A stretch of DNA of 64,000 nucleotides from Castanea sativa (lineage: Eukaryota > Streptophyta > Magnoliopsida > Fagales > Fagaceae): NCBI RefSeq assembly GCF_040712315.1, contig NC_134013.1:84698001-84762000 (forward strand), in the 5' to 3' direction. Of the stretch, positions 34,164 to 45,035 are shown piece by piece. Numbering within the stretch: position 1 is the stretch's first letter; each line of letters opens with the position of its first letter. The position numbers were made by a program, and so were the translations under genes. Under the pieces are notes generated by a model, which was not told the DNA's origin, made no database searches, and saw only the letters and a list, made by a program, of their open reading frames with translations.

Positions 34164-34172
<9 letters not shown>
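33930..34172 (+). pseudogene. LINE 3' end with RNase H-like tail
   Basis: Reading 33937 onward gives HLVKDVLATVGSLGNIFFSH, then TIRQGNVSAHALA, a stop and RTKTFIFS. This matches the terminal RNase H segment common in plant L1-type LINE proteins (pattern SHVRRQGNxVAHALAR). A 3' untranslated stretch with GCTGGTTTTCCAGC and an A run at about 34159-34171 follows. Only the last 250 bp or so remain, as expected for 5' truncation at insertion. No target duplication is recognised. Confidence 0.7.
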
Positions 34173-34194
<22 letters not shown>

Positions 34195-34626
34195 TTTTGC
34201 CCCTTAAAATTTGTTATTAAATTGTTATGAAAATAACTTTAATATAGCATTTCTCTTATCTATAACATTTTCAATCACGGAGGATAATGTTTCTTTTCTT
34301 TATTTATGTTAAATTAACTCTCAAGCACTCATACACAAGTGGGTTCAAAGCCTCCTAGACGTTTTCTTACAGTTGCAGTCAATGGGTCGTAATTGCAAAT
34401 GGTGTGAAAATATCCTAAATTGGGATGTGGAAGTGGAACTAACAGCTTCACTCATTAAAAATTTTATTAAATTTGAGCAGTTCTTATCTTGAACTGTAAC
34501 ATCATCCGCTACTAAGGCTAATTTGGTAGTTCACGAAAGATCAAAAATGCATAAAACTTATTATCTAAAAAAATATATATACATAAAACTTAATTAACAC
34601 GTGGAGAGAAAGAGACTTTTACTTCT

Positions 34627-34790
34627 TTTATTTTATTTTTTATACAAGATAGAATTTCTACTCTAATCTAATCTAAGTGTATATATGTGTGAAGCACATT
34701 TCTGGAGACTTGAACCTTGGTCCTTGTTCCTAACACTCCATAAGTATTAAATTTGTGGAGTAACTACCGCACATTTGGTGCGTGGTGGTG
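34627..34790 (-). mobile_element. SINE, family S1, 164 bp
   Basis: On the minus strand: TTTGGTGCGTGG and ..GTAGTTACTCC (A-box region), GGTTCAAGTCTCC (B box), CACATATATACACTTAGATTAGATTAGAG and an A-rich tail. AGAGACTTTTACTTCT (34611-34626) and AGAGACTTTTATTTCT (34791-34806) form a 16-bp target duplication with one change. Confidence 0.9.
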
Positions 34791-35130
34791 AGAGACTTTT
34801 ATTTCTATTTCAACGTCTTTCCGTACTCCAATCAATTGACTGATTTACTTTAACTTCTTAAAAAAATCATACCGGACACTAGGTAAAGAAAAAGTTATAG
34901 TACTAATTTACAATACTTTTGCAATCAAAGTCTTCATCCTCCAATCGTTGGAGAATATTGACCATAGCGATCAAGATTTGCATGAATTGCACGTATCTAC
35001 TTGAGTATTACAGCATATCCATTGTAACTATTAGGTGCGCAGATTTTTTCTTGTGCATATCTCAAGTTACTCAATACCGTATCGGTCATACCAATAATAT
35101 ATATAGGATAAAGTTTAGTTATAAAATTGG

Positions 35131-35473
35131 TTGTAGCCTTTGGTTGCAGCCTAAGGCTACAACCTTACTCAATATCATTCATATTAATTACTATATATTT
35201 TGAAAATTTAATAGTTGAATTGCATGTTTTTTATGTCCTTAATACACATATCAAATTTTGTGTCAATTGGATATTTTTTACTATATGATCTATAAGCTTA
35301 CATTTTATGCATAATTTTAAACTACAAAAATTTTCAATTTAAACAATTTATTGATGACATAGTTATTAATCTTTAATTTTATAAAAATTTTGTAAGCATG
35401 GAGGATATAAGAAGAAAAGATAATCCAACGGTGAATTTATCAAAAATCATCTTCAATAAAAAGATATTAAGTA
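35131..35473 (+). mobile_element. MITE, family M2 (copy 2)
   Basis: Inserted in copy A only: the related segment C reads straight through at ACTATAAAATTGGTATTGATAC (63288-63306). The flanks TAAAATTGG (35122-35130) and TTAAATTGG (35474-35482) are a 9-bp target duplication with one change, the length used by Mutator-like elements. The left end holds a TTGGTTGCAGCCTAAGGCTACAA palindromic block. It is the reverse complement of 4217-4575. Confidence 0.75.
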
Positions 35474-36294
35474 TTAAATTGGCATCGATACTTTTCTTTA
35501 ACGTACTAAATTCAATATCAAATTGTATTAACTTATACGGGTTGTTACAGGGATTTTTCTAGTGCTTAAGGACAAGTACAAGTCTGATGTACTTGAGTTA
35601 ATATTTAGACTTATAAAATATGTGAATTTTAAATTATATGTTTATAAATCTATATAAATACATAAATAAATAAAATATATTTACTGTTAATCTTGAAATG
35701 ATACACAGCTATTACTCGATACTGAAATATTCCATTCAATTGGTCAAACTAAAATAGCATCCAATATAAAATTGACTCCCTTAACGTATCCAATGTAATT
35801 TTCACATTTTCATCAATGTAATAAAAGGAATAGTTAGTAAAATATGCATACTATACCGTATATATATTACCCATAAATACGTGGTTTTTAATTTAACTTC
35901 AGTTTACCTTATAAGTCAAAAATACTTTGAACATACATGTTTTATTAACCATACATACCTGTTTTATTATTTATATTAAACATCAACATTTTTATGATTT
36001 TAATATAATCTTGAATTTTTTTTTTCATCTATAAATATTGCTCTATAATTTGAATTATTAGATATTTAGATCTTATTGCCATATATAATCTGTATAGTGG
36101 ATTTAAAATAAACAATAAATATTCTTTCTCTTTTTTAGGCTAAGTAAGTGCCTGAAATAATACATTAAATATCATCTCCTTCATTAATTTGTCACACCTA
36201 AAATTAGAATAAAAGTATATACAACATAATTAAGTTCTTAATTAGTTGAATTTTTGTAACATCTTATAACATTATATTAAGATAACATAAATAT

Positions 36295-36410
36295 ATTAAT
36301 AAGAGATTTGGGGTTCAATCCTCGCCTACACCAAAAACCGCTTGGTGTTTTGGTCTGATAATAAAGAGCTATCATCATGAGCGAACGTCATAAGTTGAAA
36401 CTCTCTAAAA
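36295..36410 (+). mobile_element. SINE, family S2, 5'-truncated
   Basis: GGGGTTCAATCC (B box), GCCTACACCAAAAACCGCTTGG, TAATAAAGAGCTATCATCATGAGCG and GTTGAAACTCTCTAAAAA match the SINE at 13570. The A-box part is missing. AACATAAATAT (36284-36294) and AACATAAGTAT (36411-36421) are the target duplication. Copy B has the single site AACATAAGTAT at about 58720, so this inserted after the duplication. Confidence 0.88.
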
Positions 36411-36913
36411 AACATAAGTATGTTACTAAATTGAAATACAATAAAATAAATACCTAATAACTGTAATTTTAGTCTCATTTTTTTTTTGTTTAAATTCATA
36501 ATATACCTATAAGTACATTTATTTATATTTACAAACTTTTTTTATCTTGAGCGGAATAAAACATGTAAGTATTTCATACTATACATATTTCATCCCGTAC
36601 ATTACTAACTATGATAGAAAAAAAGTAAAGAGACACATTTTTTGTACTACAACTTTGAAATGGTCAACTGTAAATAGTAAAAAAAAAATAAATAAATAAA
36701 GGTTATAGGCTTATAGCTAGATTCATTTGAAAGTGATTGTCTACCACTTACAACTTACAAGTAGACCACTTCATCAACAAGTTGTGGCAAAAGTAGTTGT
36801 GATCATAAAATAATTGTATATAAAGTAATTCAAATTTGTAGTATCCCGAGAATATTTTTTTATATCATAAATAGATACGCTAGAATTTCAACTAATGACG
36901 TCTGCTATATAGT

Positions 36914-37618
36914 TGTGAGGTACAGGAATTCCAGTAAGGTAATTGCGCCACGTGTTATACCCATGGCCGAGAAGGACTATTATCCTGCCGAGAAGGTCAC
37001 GCCTTCGGACTGTAAGGTCACGTCAATAGCACGTCATCAGAGGATGTCATATTGTATAGAAAGGGCTTCGGGGAAAGGGCTAGCACTGACATGATTGAAA
37101 AGTTGGTGGTTGCCACCACATTTAATGCATCCTACCAAACCTCCTGGCTGCATTTATGTGGAGAAGACTCCTGAACAGTGCTGCCTTGGCTGCCGCAACT
37201 CACAAGAGAATTGAGAAGGTGTCTCATGGGGCAGGCACTCAAATAGTGGCTTGGATGGTCAACAAATGGAGAGTCAAGATCATTTAAGGGGAGCTATATA
37301 ATGTAAGAAATCCTCTAGGGACAGGGGGATTCAAGAGGAGGGAGAAAACAAACATGGTAACACCAAGAATTAGACTTATAACCAAATTCAAAAGATAAGT
37401 ATACAAGTTCTAGTCTCCTCGGATTGTGTCAAGGACGATTTACTCTGAGCAAAGACTTTTTTATTCTTGTTTTCTTTTCATCTAGGCTCATTATAATTGT
37501 TATCTGATTCATTAGAGCCAAGTTTTCCAGCCCTCTTTCTATAAATTTATTGTATTGGGCTCTTTGGGTCTAGATCCTTTTTCTCTTTAGGCTTAGACCA
37601 CCAAGTTAGGTCCTTACA
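36914..37618 (+). mobile_element. Solo LTR, 705 bp
   Basis: It starts TGTGAGGTAC and ends GGTCCTTACA. ATAGT flanks both sides (36909-36913 and 37619-37623). GAGCTATATAATGTAAG near 37292 is a likely TATA region and CTCCTCGG..CAAGGACG (37417-37434) a worn form of the R hairpin. Copy B reads GCTATATAATAATAAG without it, so it inserted after the duplication, at the tail of the S2-type SINE. Confidence 0.92.
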
Positions 37619-37624
37619 ATAGTA

Positions 37625-37770
37625 ATAAGCTAATGATTGCTCTTTATTATTAGGTCAAAACAAAAATTGATTTTTGGTATAGGCAGAGTTTGAACTTTGA
37701 ATTCTCAGATCCCTTCTTCAACAACAAGATATTTTACTATTTGAGCTAACTAGAGTCCATGTATCCCTAA
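37625..37770 (-). mobile_element. SINE, family S2-like, minus strand (copy A)
   Basis: On the minus strand: TAGTTAGCTCAAATAGTAAAA (A-box region), AAGTTCAAACTCTGCC (B box), TATACCAAAAATCAATTTTTG, GACCTAATAATAAAGAGCAATCA. The same element is in copy B (about 59205-59348), so this insertion predates the duplication. Confidence 0.75.
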
Positions 37771-37876
37771 TATCATTCAATACTATAAATATAGCAATCT
37801 TAAGTAAAATATCTTCTAAAAAATAATGTTATAAATATCTTGTATGTACATATAGATATTTTTCTTTGGGAAAGTG

Positions 37877-37879
<3 letters not shown>

Positions 37880-37918
<39 letters not shown>
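37880..37918. repeat. CT microsatellite (copy A)
   Basis: About 38 bp of (CT)n. The equivalent tract in copy B (59466-59551) is more than twice as long. Confidence 0.95.
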
Positions 37919-37989
37919 TGGCTTTATTCTCAAGTGTTGCTAGAGAAATAGGTTTATTTATTTTATATACTATGTTTTATGTACAATTA

Positions 37990-38620
37990 ATTTGAAAATT
38001 GTATTATTAGTCTAATTTTAGTTAATCTATTGTTGCATTTGAAGATTAAGGTTATTGGTGGTTTTATTTTAAGTGAAACGGAAATAGTAACTTTCATAAA
38101 TCTTGTTATATCAAAGCATTGGAATTTATTTTAATCTATCAAATTATTATTAAAATTGTAAATGGTGCTTTTTTTTTTTGTAAATAATTTTAACTATAAA
38201 CGCTACTAGAAAATGTTAATATGGATGTGAAAATTTGAAAAAAGGAACAAAAAATTTAATCTAATCCTAGAAAAAACAAATAGAATCTCTTGAAAATTTT
38301 GTTACAAGCAATAAAAGAAACATAACAAAAATTTTATCTAAACATATTAATGATTTAGATTTTTTTTTAAAACCAAAATTTATATATATATATATATTTA
38401 TAAATTTAAGAAAATAATATAATTGACAAACTAAATTATTAAAAAAAATTGACTGTGTTCCAAATACGTGTATTGCATATAGAATTTTTTTATTAACAAC
38501 ACATACTATAGTTGTTTCTACTAAAATATACTTTCAATTAAAATTGATAAAATTCTACCTAATTTCTCATGCCATAAAAAAATTAGGTGAATTAATCATG
38601 TTATCAATTAAAAGGAATAT
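37990..38620 (+). pseudogene. hAT transposase remnant (copy A)
   Basis: Homologous to 11113-11655. The 3' part translates in pieces as TTHTIVVSTKIYFQLKLIKFYLISHAIKKL, a decayed hAT dimerisation segment. Frameshifts and stops are frequent. It is collinear with 59660-60310 in copy B. The TA microsatellite at 38630-38669 follows in A only. Confidence 0.6.
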
Positions 38621-38623
38621 ATC

Positions 38624-38672
<49 letters not shown>

Positions 38673-38879
38673 TAAAAAAATGAATACAAAAATGTGAGAA
38701 GAATATGATAAAATTATTTGAAAAGAGAAGAATATGTGAGAAGAATAATTTTGCATCTTATGAAAAGAGAAGAACGCATTTTACATTGATAAATTCATAA
38801 TATAAAATATTTTATATATTTCTTAATAAAATATAAGGTGAAAAAAAAACTCATTAAAAAAGTCACCTTAGAATTTAGA

Positions 38880-39110
38880 TCCTAAAGTTTATGAGCGCAA
38901 AAATACCATTTATCTCTATATTTTATGGTCACTATTAATTTGGCTCCTATAGTTTGGTACTTTGATAGTACTTAATTTGGTCCATATTATTTTCAACTTG
39001 TAGTAATTTGGTTTCTATCATCAACTCACTAACAAAAATTGATTGCAAGTTAAAAATAACATTAACTAAATTAATTGCTACCAAATTTTCAATACCCAAA
39101 AGAATTTGGC
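38880..39110. repeat. MITE-like inverted sequence (copy A)
   Basis: AATTTGGCTCCTATAGTTTGG and GGTTTCTATCATCAACTCACTAAC, followed by AACATTAACTAAATTAATTG, resemble the element at 44600-44870 and recur in copy B at 60490-60740. Ends are not well defined. Confidence 0.4.
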
Positions 39111-39197
39111 CTTTTTGAAATTTTTTTTTAAGGCAGACAAATCACGTTTATAATTAAAAAAAGGAAAGTAAAAAACACTCCAAAATTTCTTTTCCAA

Positions 39198-39285
39198 ATG
39201 AAAGAGATAGATAGTGACCAAGAGACAGCTAATAATAATATAATATAGATATATAGTGACCAAGAGACAGCAAATAATAGCGATT
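39198..39285 (+). repeat. Short tandem duplication in copy A
   Basis: ATAGTGACCAAGAGACAGC occurs twice (39210 and 39253) in A but once in B (about 60872). It is a local duplication of about 43 bp after the segments diverged. Confidence 0.7.
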
Positions 39286-40040
39286 GAGAAAGAAGAAGGA
39301 ATATTAATTATGGTATCACAATAACTACCAAGCAGACTTGTCTCATGGAATAGTAAAATAACAATTTACAAAACAAATTTCACCATTTTTTATAAATTTT
39401 TTAATGTAAATTATGACTAACATTATTTTTATTATACATCAACCACAATATATTATCTTAGTAATTGTAAAAAAAATACAAAATATAAAATGATGTGTAA
39501 TTAGACTCAACACCCATCAAGATTGAATTTTGTTCCTTGTATTCTAAGATAATGATTTATGTGAAAATCGTATGTTTTTTATTATTATTTTTTTGTTGTG
39601 ATTCAAAAATATTATTTTAGTGTTCAATTGTATTGAAAATTCTCCATAATTGTGATGGTTACGGAGGAGGAGGAGGAAAGTGGTAGTGGCGGTAATGTTA
39701 GATGACCAGTGCAATGGGCAAGTGATAGTTGGTGGTATTTAATTTTATATTTTTACAAATTTTAAGGAATTTTTTTATATTTCATAATGGAAATTTTATA
39801 TATTTTACAAATTAATGTTTCTTTTTTTTTAGAAACGCAATGATGATTTTTTTTAGGAGACAAATTTTAAGGGATTTGAATTTTTTTTTTGGTGGGTAAC
39901 TCTCTGTATTTAATGATCTAAACTTTGGTCAAAAGTGGTATTTAGTTTATATAAAATTTCCATTATGACATATAAAAGGAGCTGAAGAATTTGTTATTCT
40001 TTTTGGGTGGTGTATATATATATCACTACAAGAATTTTGG

Positions 40041-40628
40041 TTGACAAAAGCTGAGAATACAAGATTCTGTAATTGGCTGAAAAATGTGAAGTTTCCTGAT
40101 GGGTATGCATCTAACATTAGTAGATGCGTGAACACCAATGAGGGTACGATTTCAGGAATGAAAAGCCATGATCTTCATGTACTCTTACAACGATTACTTC
40201 CTGTTGCAATTCGTGGATATTTCAATGATAATATACGTGCAACATTGATTGAATTATGTTTATTTTTTAAGAACTTGTGTTCACGAACAATGAAGTTAGA
40301 TGTCTTAAATCAAATGAAGGAAGACATTGTTGTGATTTTATGCAAAATGGAAATGATATTTCCACCTGCTTTTTTCGATATAATGGTACATCTAGCTCTT
40401 CATTTACCTCGAGAGGTAGAGCTTGTAGGCTCTATTCAATTTTGCTGGATGTATCCAATTGAAAGGTTTCTTGGTAAGTTAAAGCGGTTTGTGCGAAATA
40501 GAGCACGTCTAGAAGGATCAATTGCTGAGGGATATTTATGTATTGAATGTTTGACATTCTGCTCTATGTATCTTCGTGAGATTGAGACAGTATGGAGTTG
40601 TGAGGAGCAGAACAGCGACAGGTGCTAG
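40041..40628 (+). pseudogene. CACTA transposase, C-terminal region, 5' part
   Basis: An open frame of 195 codons reads FCNWLKNVKFPDGYASNISR, KSHDLHVLLQRLLPVAIRGY, PPAFFDIMVHLALHLPREVE and WMYPIERFLGKLKRFVRNRA. These are the hallmarks of the DUF4218 domain that follows the DDE core in plant En/Spm transposases. The DDE (Transposase_21) part, normally several hundred residues upstream, is absent because the element starts at 40024. The apparent start codon is internal to the family and not a natural start. The frame stops at 40626-40628, just before the next conserved block (VRLDNTHLIWARWYVLSNC at about 40698). Confidence 0.88.
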
Positions 40629-40689
40629 GGGGAAAGGGATGTAGGCTTGTCTATTTTTTCACAACTAGTACGTCCTTTAGGAGCACCAA

Positions 40690-41866
40690 AATATGTGAGA
40701 CTTGATAACACGCATCTCATATGGGCCCGATGGTATGTGCTTAGCAATTGCTTAGAAATTGATTCGTACAAAACGTAAGTGTTTCATTGATTTTTTTTTT
40801 TTTCAATTTACATGTTACTTAACAACAAAATGAAGTGCTTATATGTTTTTATTATGCAGTAAGCGTTATCTGAAGATCCAATGATTTTTTTTTATAGAAA
40901 ATTTTCATGTTACTTGATAATAAAATGAAGTGTTTTTATGTATTTATAATGTAGTGAGCATTATTTGGAGATCCAGGGAGAAGGCATCATTGACATTGAT
41001 CATAAGCATGAAGTTGAATTCGAAAATTGGTTCCACAATCGTATATGTGGGAGTAATGCGACAAATGTATCAAAAGAATTATATAGTCTTGCATGCGGAT
41101 CTAATGCTCTAGTTGCCATTTACCAAGGTTGCATTGTGAATGGTGTTAGGTTCCACACAAAAGACCATGAACATACTCGTCATACTTAACATAGCGGAGT
41201 CTTTTGTTTCGGGTGAAGATGGTGGAACAAAAACTGACTATTATGGTGAGTTGAGGAATGTTTTGGAGCTGACCTACTTGGGCAATAATCGTGTATATTA
41301 TTTGAGTGTGATTGGTGGGACACTAGGGATGGAACAGGAATGCAAAGGGATGAGCATTTTACAAGTGTGATCGTACATGGTATCATTCTGACCCATATAT
41401 CCTAGCATGCCAAGCTTCACAAATTTTTTACTTGAATGATACCAAATTGGGCAGTAATTGGCGCGTGATGCAACATATGACGCATAGAAACATGTATGAT
41501 ATTCCCATAGGCACAGAGAATGTGCATGAAGAAAATGAAGAAGATAATGGTGATGTTGTATACCAAGAAAGTGAATGTATTGGGGTTAATGCAATAGTTC
41601 AACAAAAAAATGATGAAGACTCAACTTTGTTACATAGAGATGATGTGCCAACAATAGATTTTGGGGACTTAATATCTGTTGATGATGTATATGTGCAACT
41701 TGATGAAAGTATGTTCATCAATGATGACTTGTCTAATGAGGAATGGGATACAGATTCCGACAATGAAGAAGAAACATATAGTGATGACGATGTTTCAAGC
41801 TCAGATCAGGGAAAATATTTATCTAGTAATGATGAATCTATTGGAGATCTTGGGGATGAAGATTAA
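40690..41866 (+). pseudogene. CACTA transposase, DUF4216-like region and acidic tail, broken
   Basis: Pieces in changing frames: LDNTHLIWARWYVLSNCLEI (from 40700), EIQGEGIIDIDHKHEVEFEN then NWFHNRICGSNATNVSKELY and KDHEHTRHT (40965-41189), then SGEDGGTKTDYYGELRNVLE (41208 onward). Finally 41432-41866 encodes NDTKLGSNWRVMQHMTHRNM followed by a very acidic Glu/Asp/Ser tail. This follows the usual order after DUF4218. At least three frame changes and an intron-like AT-rich gap (40780-40955, containing an imperfect internal repeat) break it. Confidence 0.8.
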
Positions 41867-42097
41867 GTTGAGTTTTGATGCAGGTTAAGTTTTGTTAAAT
41901 ACATAAAGCTTTCATATCTTCTCAACTATGATATTTTTGAAAAATAAAAATGTTAAAGTTTTACTTGGATGTTAAAACTATTTTGTACACATTTTTGTCA
42001 TCTACTTTAGTTCACCTTTACATTGGTTTATTCTTTTTATTTCAAGTTAAAATGTCGCATGCCTTAGGCTACTGATGATGTTGAGGTGAGATACTTT

Positions 42098-43893
42098 TCA
42101 TTGCAAACTTGGTTGAATATCTTCTTGAGGAATTTTTCATTATTATATTATTATTTGAGAGAGTAGATTTGAATTTAAATTATGTATATGATATAGAACT
42201 TGGGTATTGTTTTTCCTTATTAGTAGTTATTGATTGAGTAGTTGTTATGCTTATACGAGTATTTGTGATTGAAAATTTGTGATGTGTAGAATTGTTGTTT
42301 ATTAAAGTCGGATTATTATGGCAGCGACTTGATTGTCCTTATCATGAGTTCCTCTTTTTTGGCCCAATTTAAAACTCTTGTTAATAACATGCAAATAACA
42401 CCTTATCTTCTACATCTTGGCAATCCATCTAGCAAAATCTAATTCACAAATGGCTAGCATGTGATCCTTGTAGAAGATCCAGCTGCTTGACCCACTCATG
42501 CTATGAAACTTCCTGATTCATCTACAAAATATACTACACAGTTGTCTGGTATTAAAGCACATTGTTTATGTGTCATTGTACATTTTGACAAGTGCCTACA
42601 CTTTTGGAACTCATTGTTGTGTTTGCTTGTTTGGATAGGAGATTAAGAATGAGAAACTTAAGTTGGAACATGTTTAGCTTTAAGAGGAGAATAGTGGGTT
42701 ATGTGTGTAAAATAAAAAATTGGCTGAAGAGGCTTTTTAAGCAAAAGAACTAGCTTCTATTGCTGTTGTGGAGTTGAACAATTTGGCTGGTGAAGTGTCA
42801 AAGCCCTCCAACATTTCGGTTTCGGGTCTCTTGGTCTTCAAAGGCTGTGAGTAGTCTCCTTTTCTTTTCCCTCCTTTTGTGTTTACTTCTATAATTCAAT
42901 GTTATTGTAAATTATTCCGTATAAATCTGAAATTTTAAAGGTGTCATCAAATGCCATTTCCTTGTAAAACCATGAAGAAGCTTGACATATTCTTGTTTAT
43001 TAGGATGCTTACCATTTAGTTCTATGTTGCCCCTAATTTTCTTATACTTACAAATTAAACATCGCATCCAAATTTCTATTTCTCATTTTTTATTTGCCTC
43101 TGAGCCATTTGCTGAAGAGTTCATCTTGAAGGCACAAACGTGATCAGAAAAGAGCACGATCTCACTCTTTTATTCAACTTGTAAGTCCAAGGTGTTTACC
43201 AAACACTGTGAAAAGAAAAAAAGTTTTTATTTTTATTTTTTATCAAAGAAGAAACTAAACTCAAAGTCTGACACTTCAACTTTGGGGAGTGTCAAAGTTC
43301 ACATCTTTCCTGGTTGTGTTAAATTGAGGTACTTTTGGTGATCTCTCTTCATTTTACCTTCTGGGTATTCCTTAATTTTGGTAAACAAGTTGTGGGTATC
43401 TTTGAAAATCAGCAACTATTACATGGTTCAATTGTGGGTCTCTGTGTCTTAGAGTTTCAAGGGTTTTGAATGATTTTGGAGTTTTTGTGTGTTTTGGGTG
43501 TAACTGATTGGTGACTTGTAAAAAAAATCTTAATTTAATTTGAGTTATGGAGTACTTTTTAAAAGGAGACTAGTTTGGAAATACTGAGAAAATTGGACAT
43601 AGAATTTTAGCGGTTACTTTTCTTTTCTTTTTCTTCTTTGTCTTGTTCCTTGTTGGCTCTTGTTTTGTGATTTGTTCATTGCAACAAGCTTCAGCTTGGT
43701 TGCATATCTTCATGAGGAATTTTTTATCATTTGATTAGTATTTGAGTGAATAGATTGGAGCTTTTATTGTGTATATGATATTGAACTTGGGTATTATTTT
43801 CCCTTATTAGTAATTATTGATTGAGCAGTTGTTATCCTTATATGAGTATTTGTGATTTAAAATTTTTTATATGCATAAGATTGTGCTTTGTTA
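42098..43893 (+). repeat. Internal 200-bp direct duplication within the CACTA element
   Basis: 42098-42302 and 43679-43893 are diverged copies. Both contain ATATGATATNGAACTTGGGTATT, CCTTATTAGTANTTATTGATTGAG and GAGTATTTGTGATT. They bracket the segment that holds the kinesin-like piece. Confidence 0.8.
42639..42803 (+). pseudogene. Captured kinesin-7-like coiled-coil fragment
   Basis: One frame of 55 codons without indels reads EIKNEKLKLEHV-stop-L-stop-EENSGLCV-stop-NKKLAEEAF-stop-AKELASIAVVELNNLAGEV. The pattern NQKLAEEASYAKELASAAAVELKNLAGEV is, as I recall it, typical of the coiled coil after the motor domain of plant kinesin-7 proteins. All four stops can arise by one or two base changes. 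It sits inside the CACTA element, away from transposase sequence, so capture of a host exon is inferred. Sequence either side (intron-like at 42840-43150) is unassigned. Confidence 0.5.
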
Positions 43894-43949
43894 TTTCCCA
43901 ACAGGTACCCATGTAAAATTCAAAATGTAAATTTTACAGAAAAAATGTA

Positions 43950-44430
43950 TAATATTATTAGCGACAACAATGTCATCACTAATATTTTGTCATATCATTA
44001 GTGACGACAAACAATATCATCACTAATATGCAAATTTTAGTGATGGCATGTTTGTGGTCACTTATATATCATTATCTGTGACGACAGCAAGCGTCCTCGC
44101 TAGTAATGACATATTAGCGACAACAAAAATGTCGTCGTTAATAATAATCTAATAGCGACGACAAAAAAAAATCATCACTACTAATGAGCTAGTAGCAACG
44201 ACATTTTGTCTTGGGATCTCGAGTTATTTGTGACGACAATTGTCACTATTAGCGACGACTTTGTCGTCATTAATAGTATTGTATGTGCAACGACATTAAT
44301 ATCGTCACTAAAAAACTTTTTTGTTACCACTTAACGAAAATTAGTGAAGACATTTTTTGTCGCCAATATAATTAGCGACGATATTTAAAGCATTAGTGAC
44401 GACTATATGCCATCGCTAAAGACCAAATTT
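43950..44430 (+). repeat. CACTA subterminal repeats
   Basis: At least fifteen copies of a 10-12-bp motif near TTAGCGACGACA, or its inverse TGTCGTCGCTAA, occur in both orientations, for example at 43960, 44104, 44153 and 44253. Such arrays bind the CACTA accessory protein. The left end of the element has none. Confidence 0.85.
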
Positions 44431-44439
44431 CTTGTAGTA

Positions 44440-44470
44440 TATGTGTGTGTGTGTGTGTGTGTGTTTTTCT
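44440..44470. repeat. TG microsatellite
   Basis: (TG)n of about 20 bp directly after the CACTA target duplication. Confidence 0.8.
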
Positions 44471-44599
44471 CATATTCTTTGGTTTTCCTTCGAAAAGTGA
44501 ACATACTATTAAATAAAATCCAACATCTTTTATTTCAATCTTCCTGATAATTTTTTTTTTTTTGATTTTATATATCTAGTGCTTTAGTGTATATGAAAA

Positions 44600-44870
44600 T
44601 ATTATTTTAATCCTTACATTTTAAAGTTATTGACTTATTGTTAGTTTAATTATTACATTTTGGTAGTAGTCAATTTAGCTCTTATTAAGTTATTATTTTT
44701 AACTTTTTTTTTTTTGAGAAAGTTATTATTTTCAACTTATAGTTAATTTGATCCCAGTCATTAACTTACTAATAAAAATTGATTATAAATTAAAATAATG
44801 AGGACCAAATTAATGCAACTAAAATATAGGAACTAAACTAACAATGACCCCAAAGTATAGAGGCCGTTTG
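44600..44870. mobile_element. MITE-like inverted element
   Basis: ATTGTTAGTTTAATTATTACATTTTGG at the left is the near inverse of ATATAGGAACTAAACTAACAATGA at the right, and TCAACTTATAGTTAATTTGATC mirrors ATAAATTAAAATAATGAGGACC. No coding sequence. Related to 38880 and 60490. Confidence 0.5.
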
Positions 44871-44963
44871 GTAAATACGTGTGTGAAAAAATGTATAAAA
44901 ATGCGTGTAATGTTATTTAAAAACTGAAAATATGTTGTTAAACTACTTTACCAAACGGGGCCA
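44862..44963. mobile_element. Very short palindromic MITE, about 100 bp
   Basis: GGCCGTTTGGTAAATA at the left and CTTTACCAAACGGGGCC at the right are inverted ends around ATGTATAAAAATGCGTGTAATG. It overlaps the right edge of the preceding inverted element by a few bases. Confidence 0.65.
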
Positions 44964-45035
44964 TAGTCACTAAAACAATATTTTGGCCTTTAACGTAGTA
45001 CTAAGAAATTGACTTCAGGTCAAATCTTTGTCTTC

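Larger units (their letters stand above)
40024..44439 (+). mobile_element. CACTA transposon, 4.4 kb, defective
   Basis: It begins CACTACAAGAATTTTGG and ends CCAAATTTCTTGTAGTA: 17-bp inverted ends typical of CACTA (En/Spm), the last base changed from G to A. TAT flanks both sides (40021-40023 and 44440-44442), the 3-bp duplication of this superfamily. The right subterminal 450 bp is packed with GCGACGAC/GTCGTCGC-type repeats. At the left the transposase coding sequence starts immediately after the terminal repeat, so the 5' subterminal repeats, promoter and N-terminal transposase are deleted. It is absent from copy B. Confidence 0.92.
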
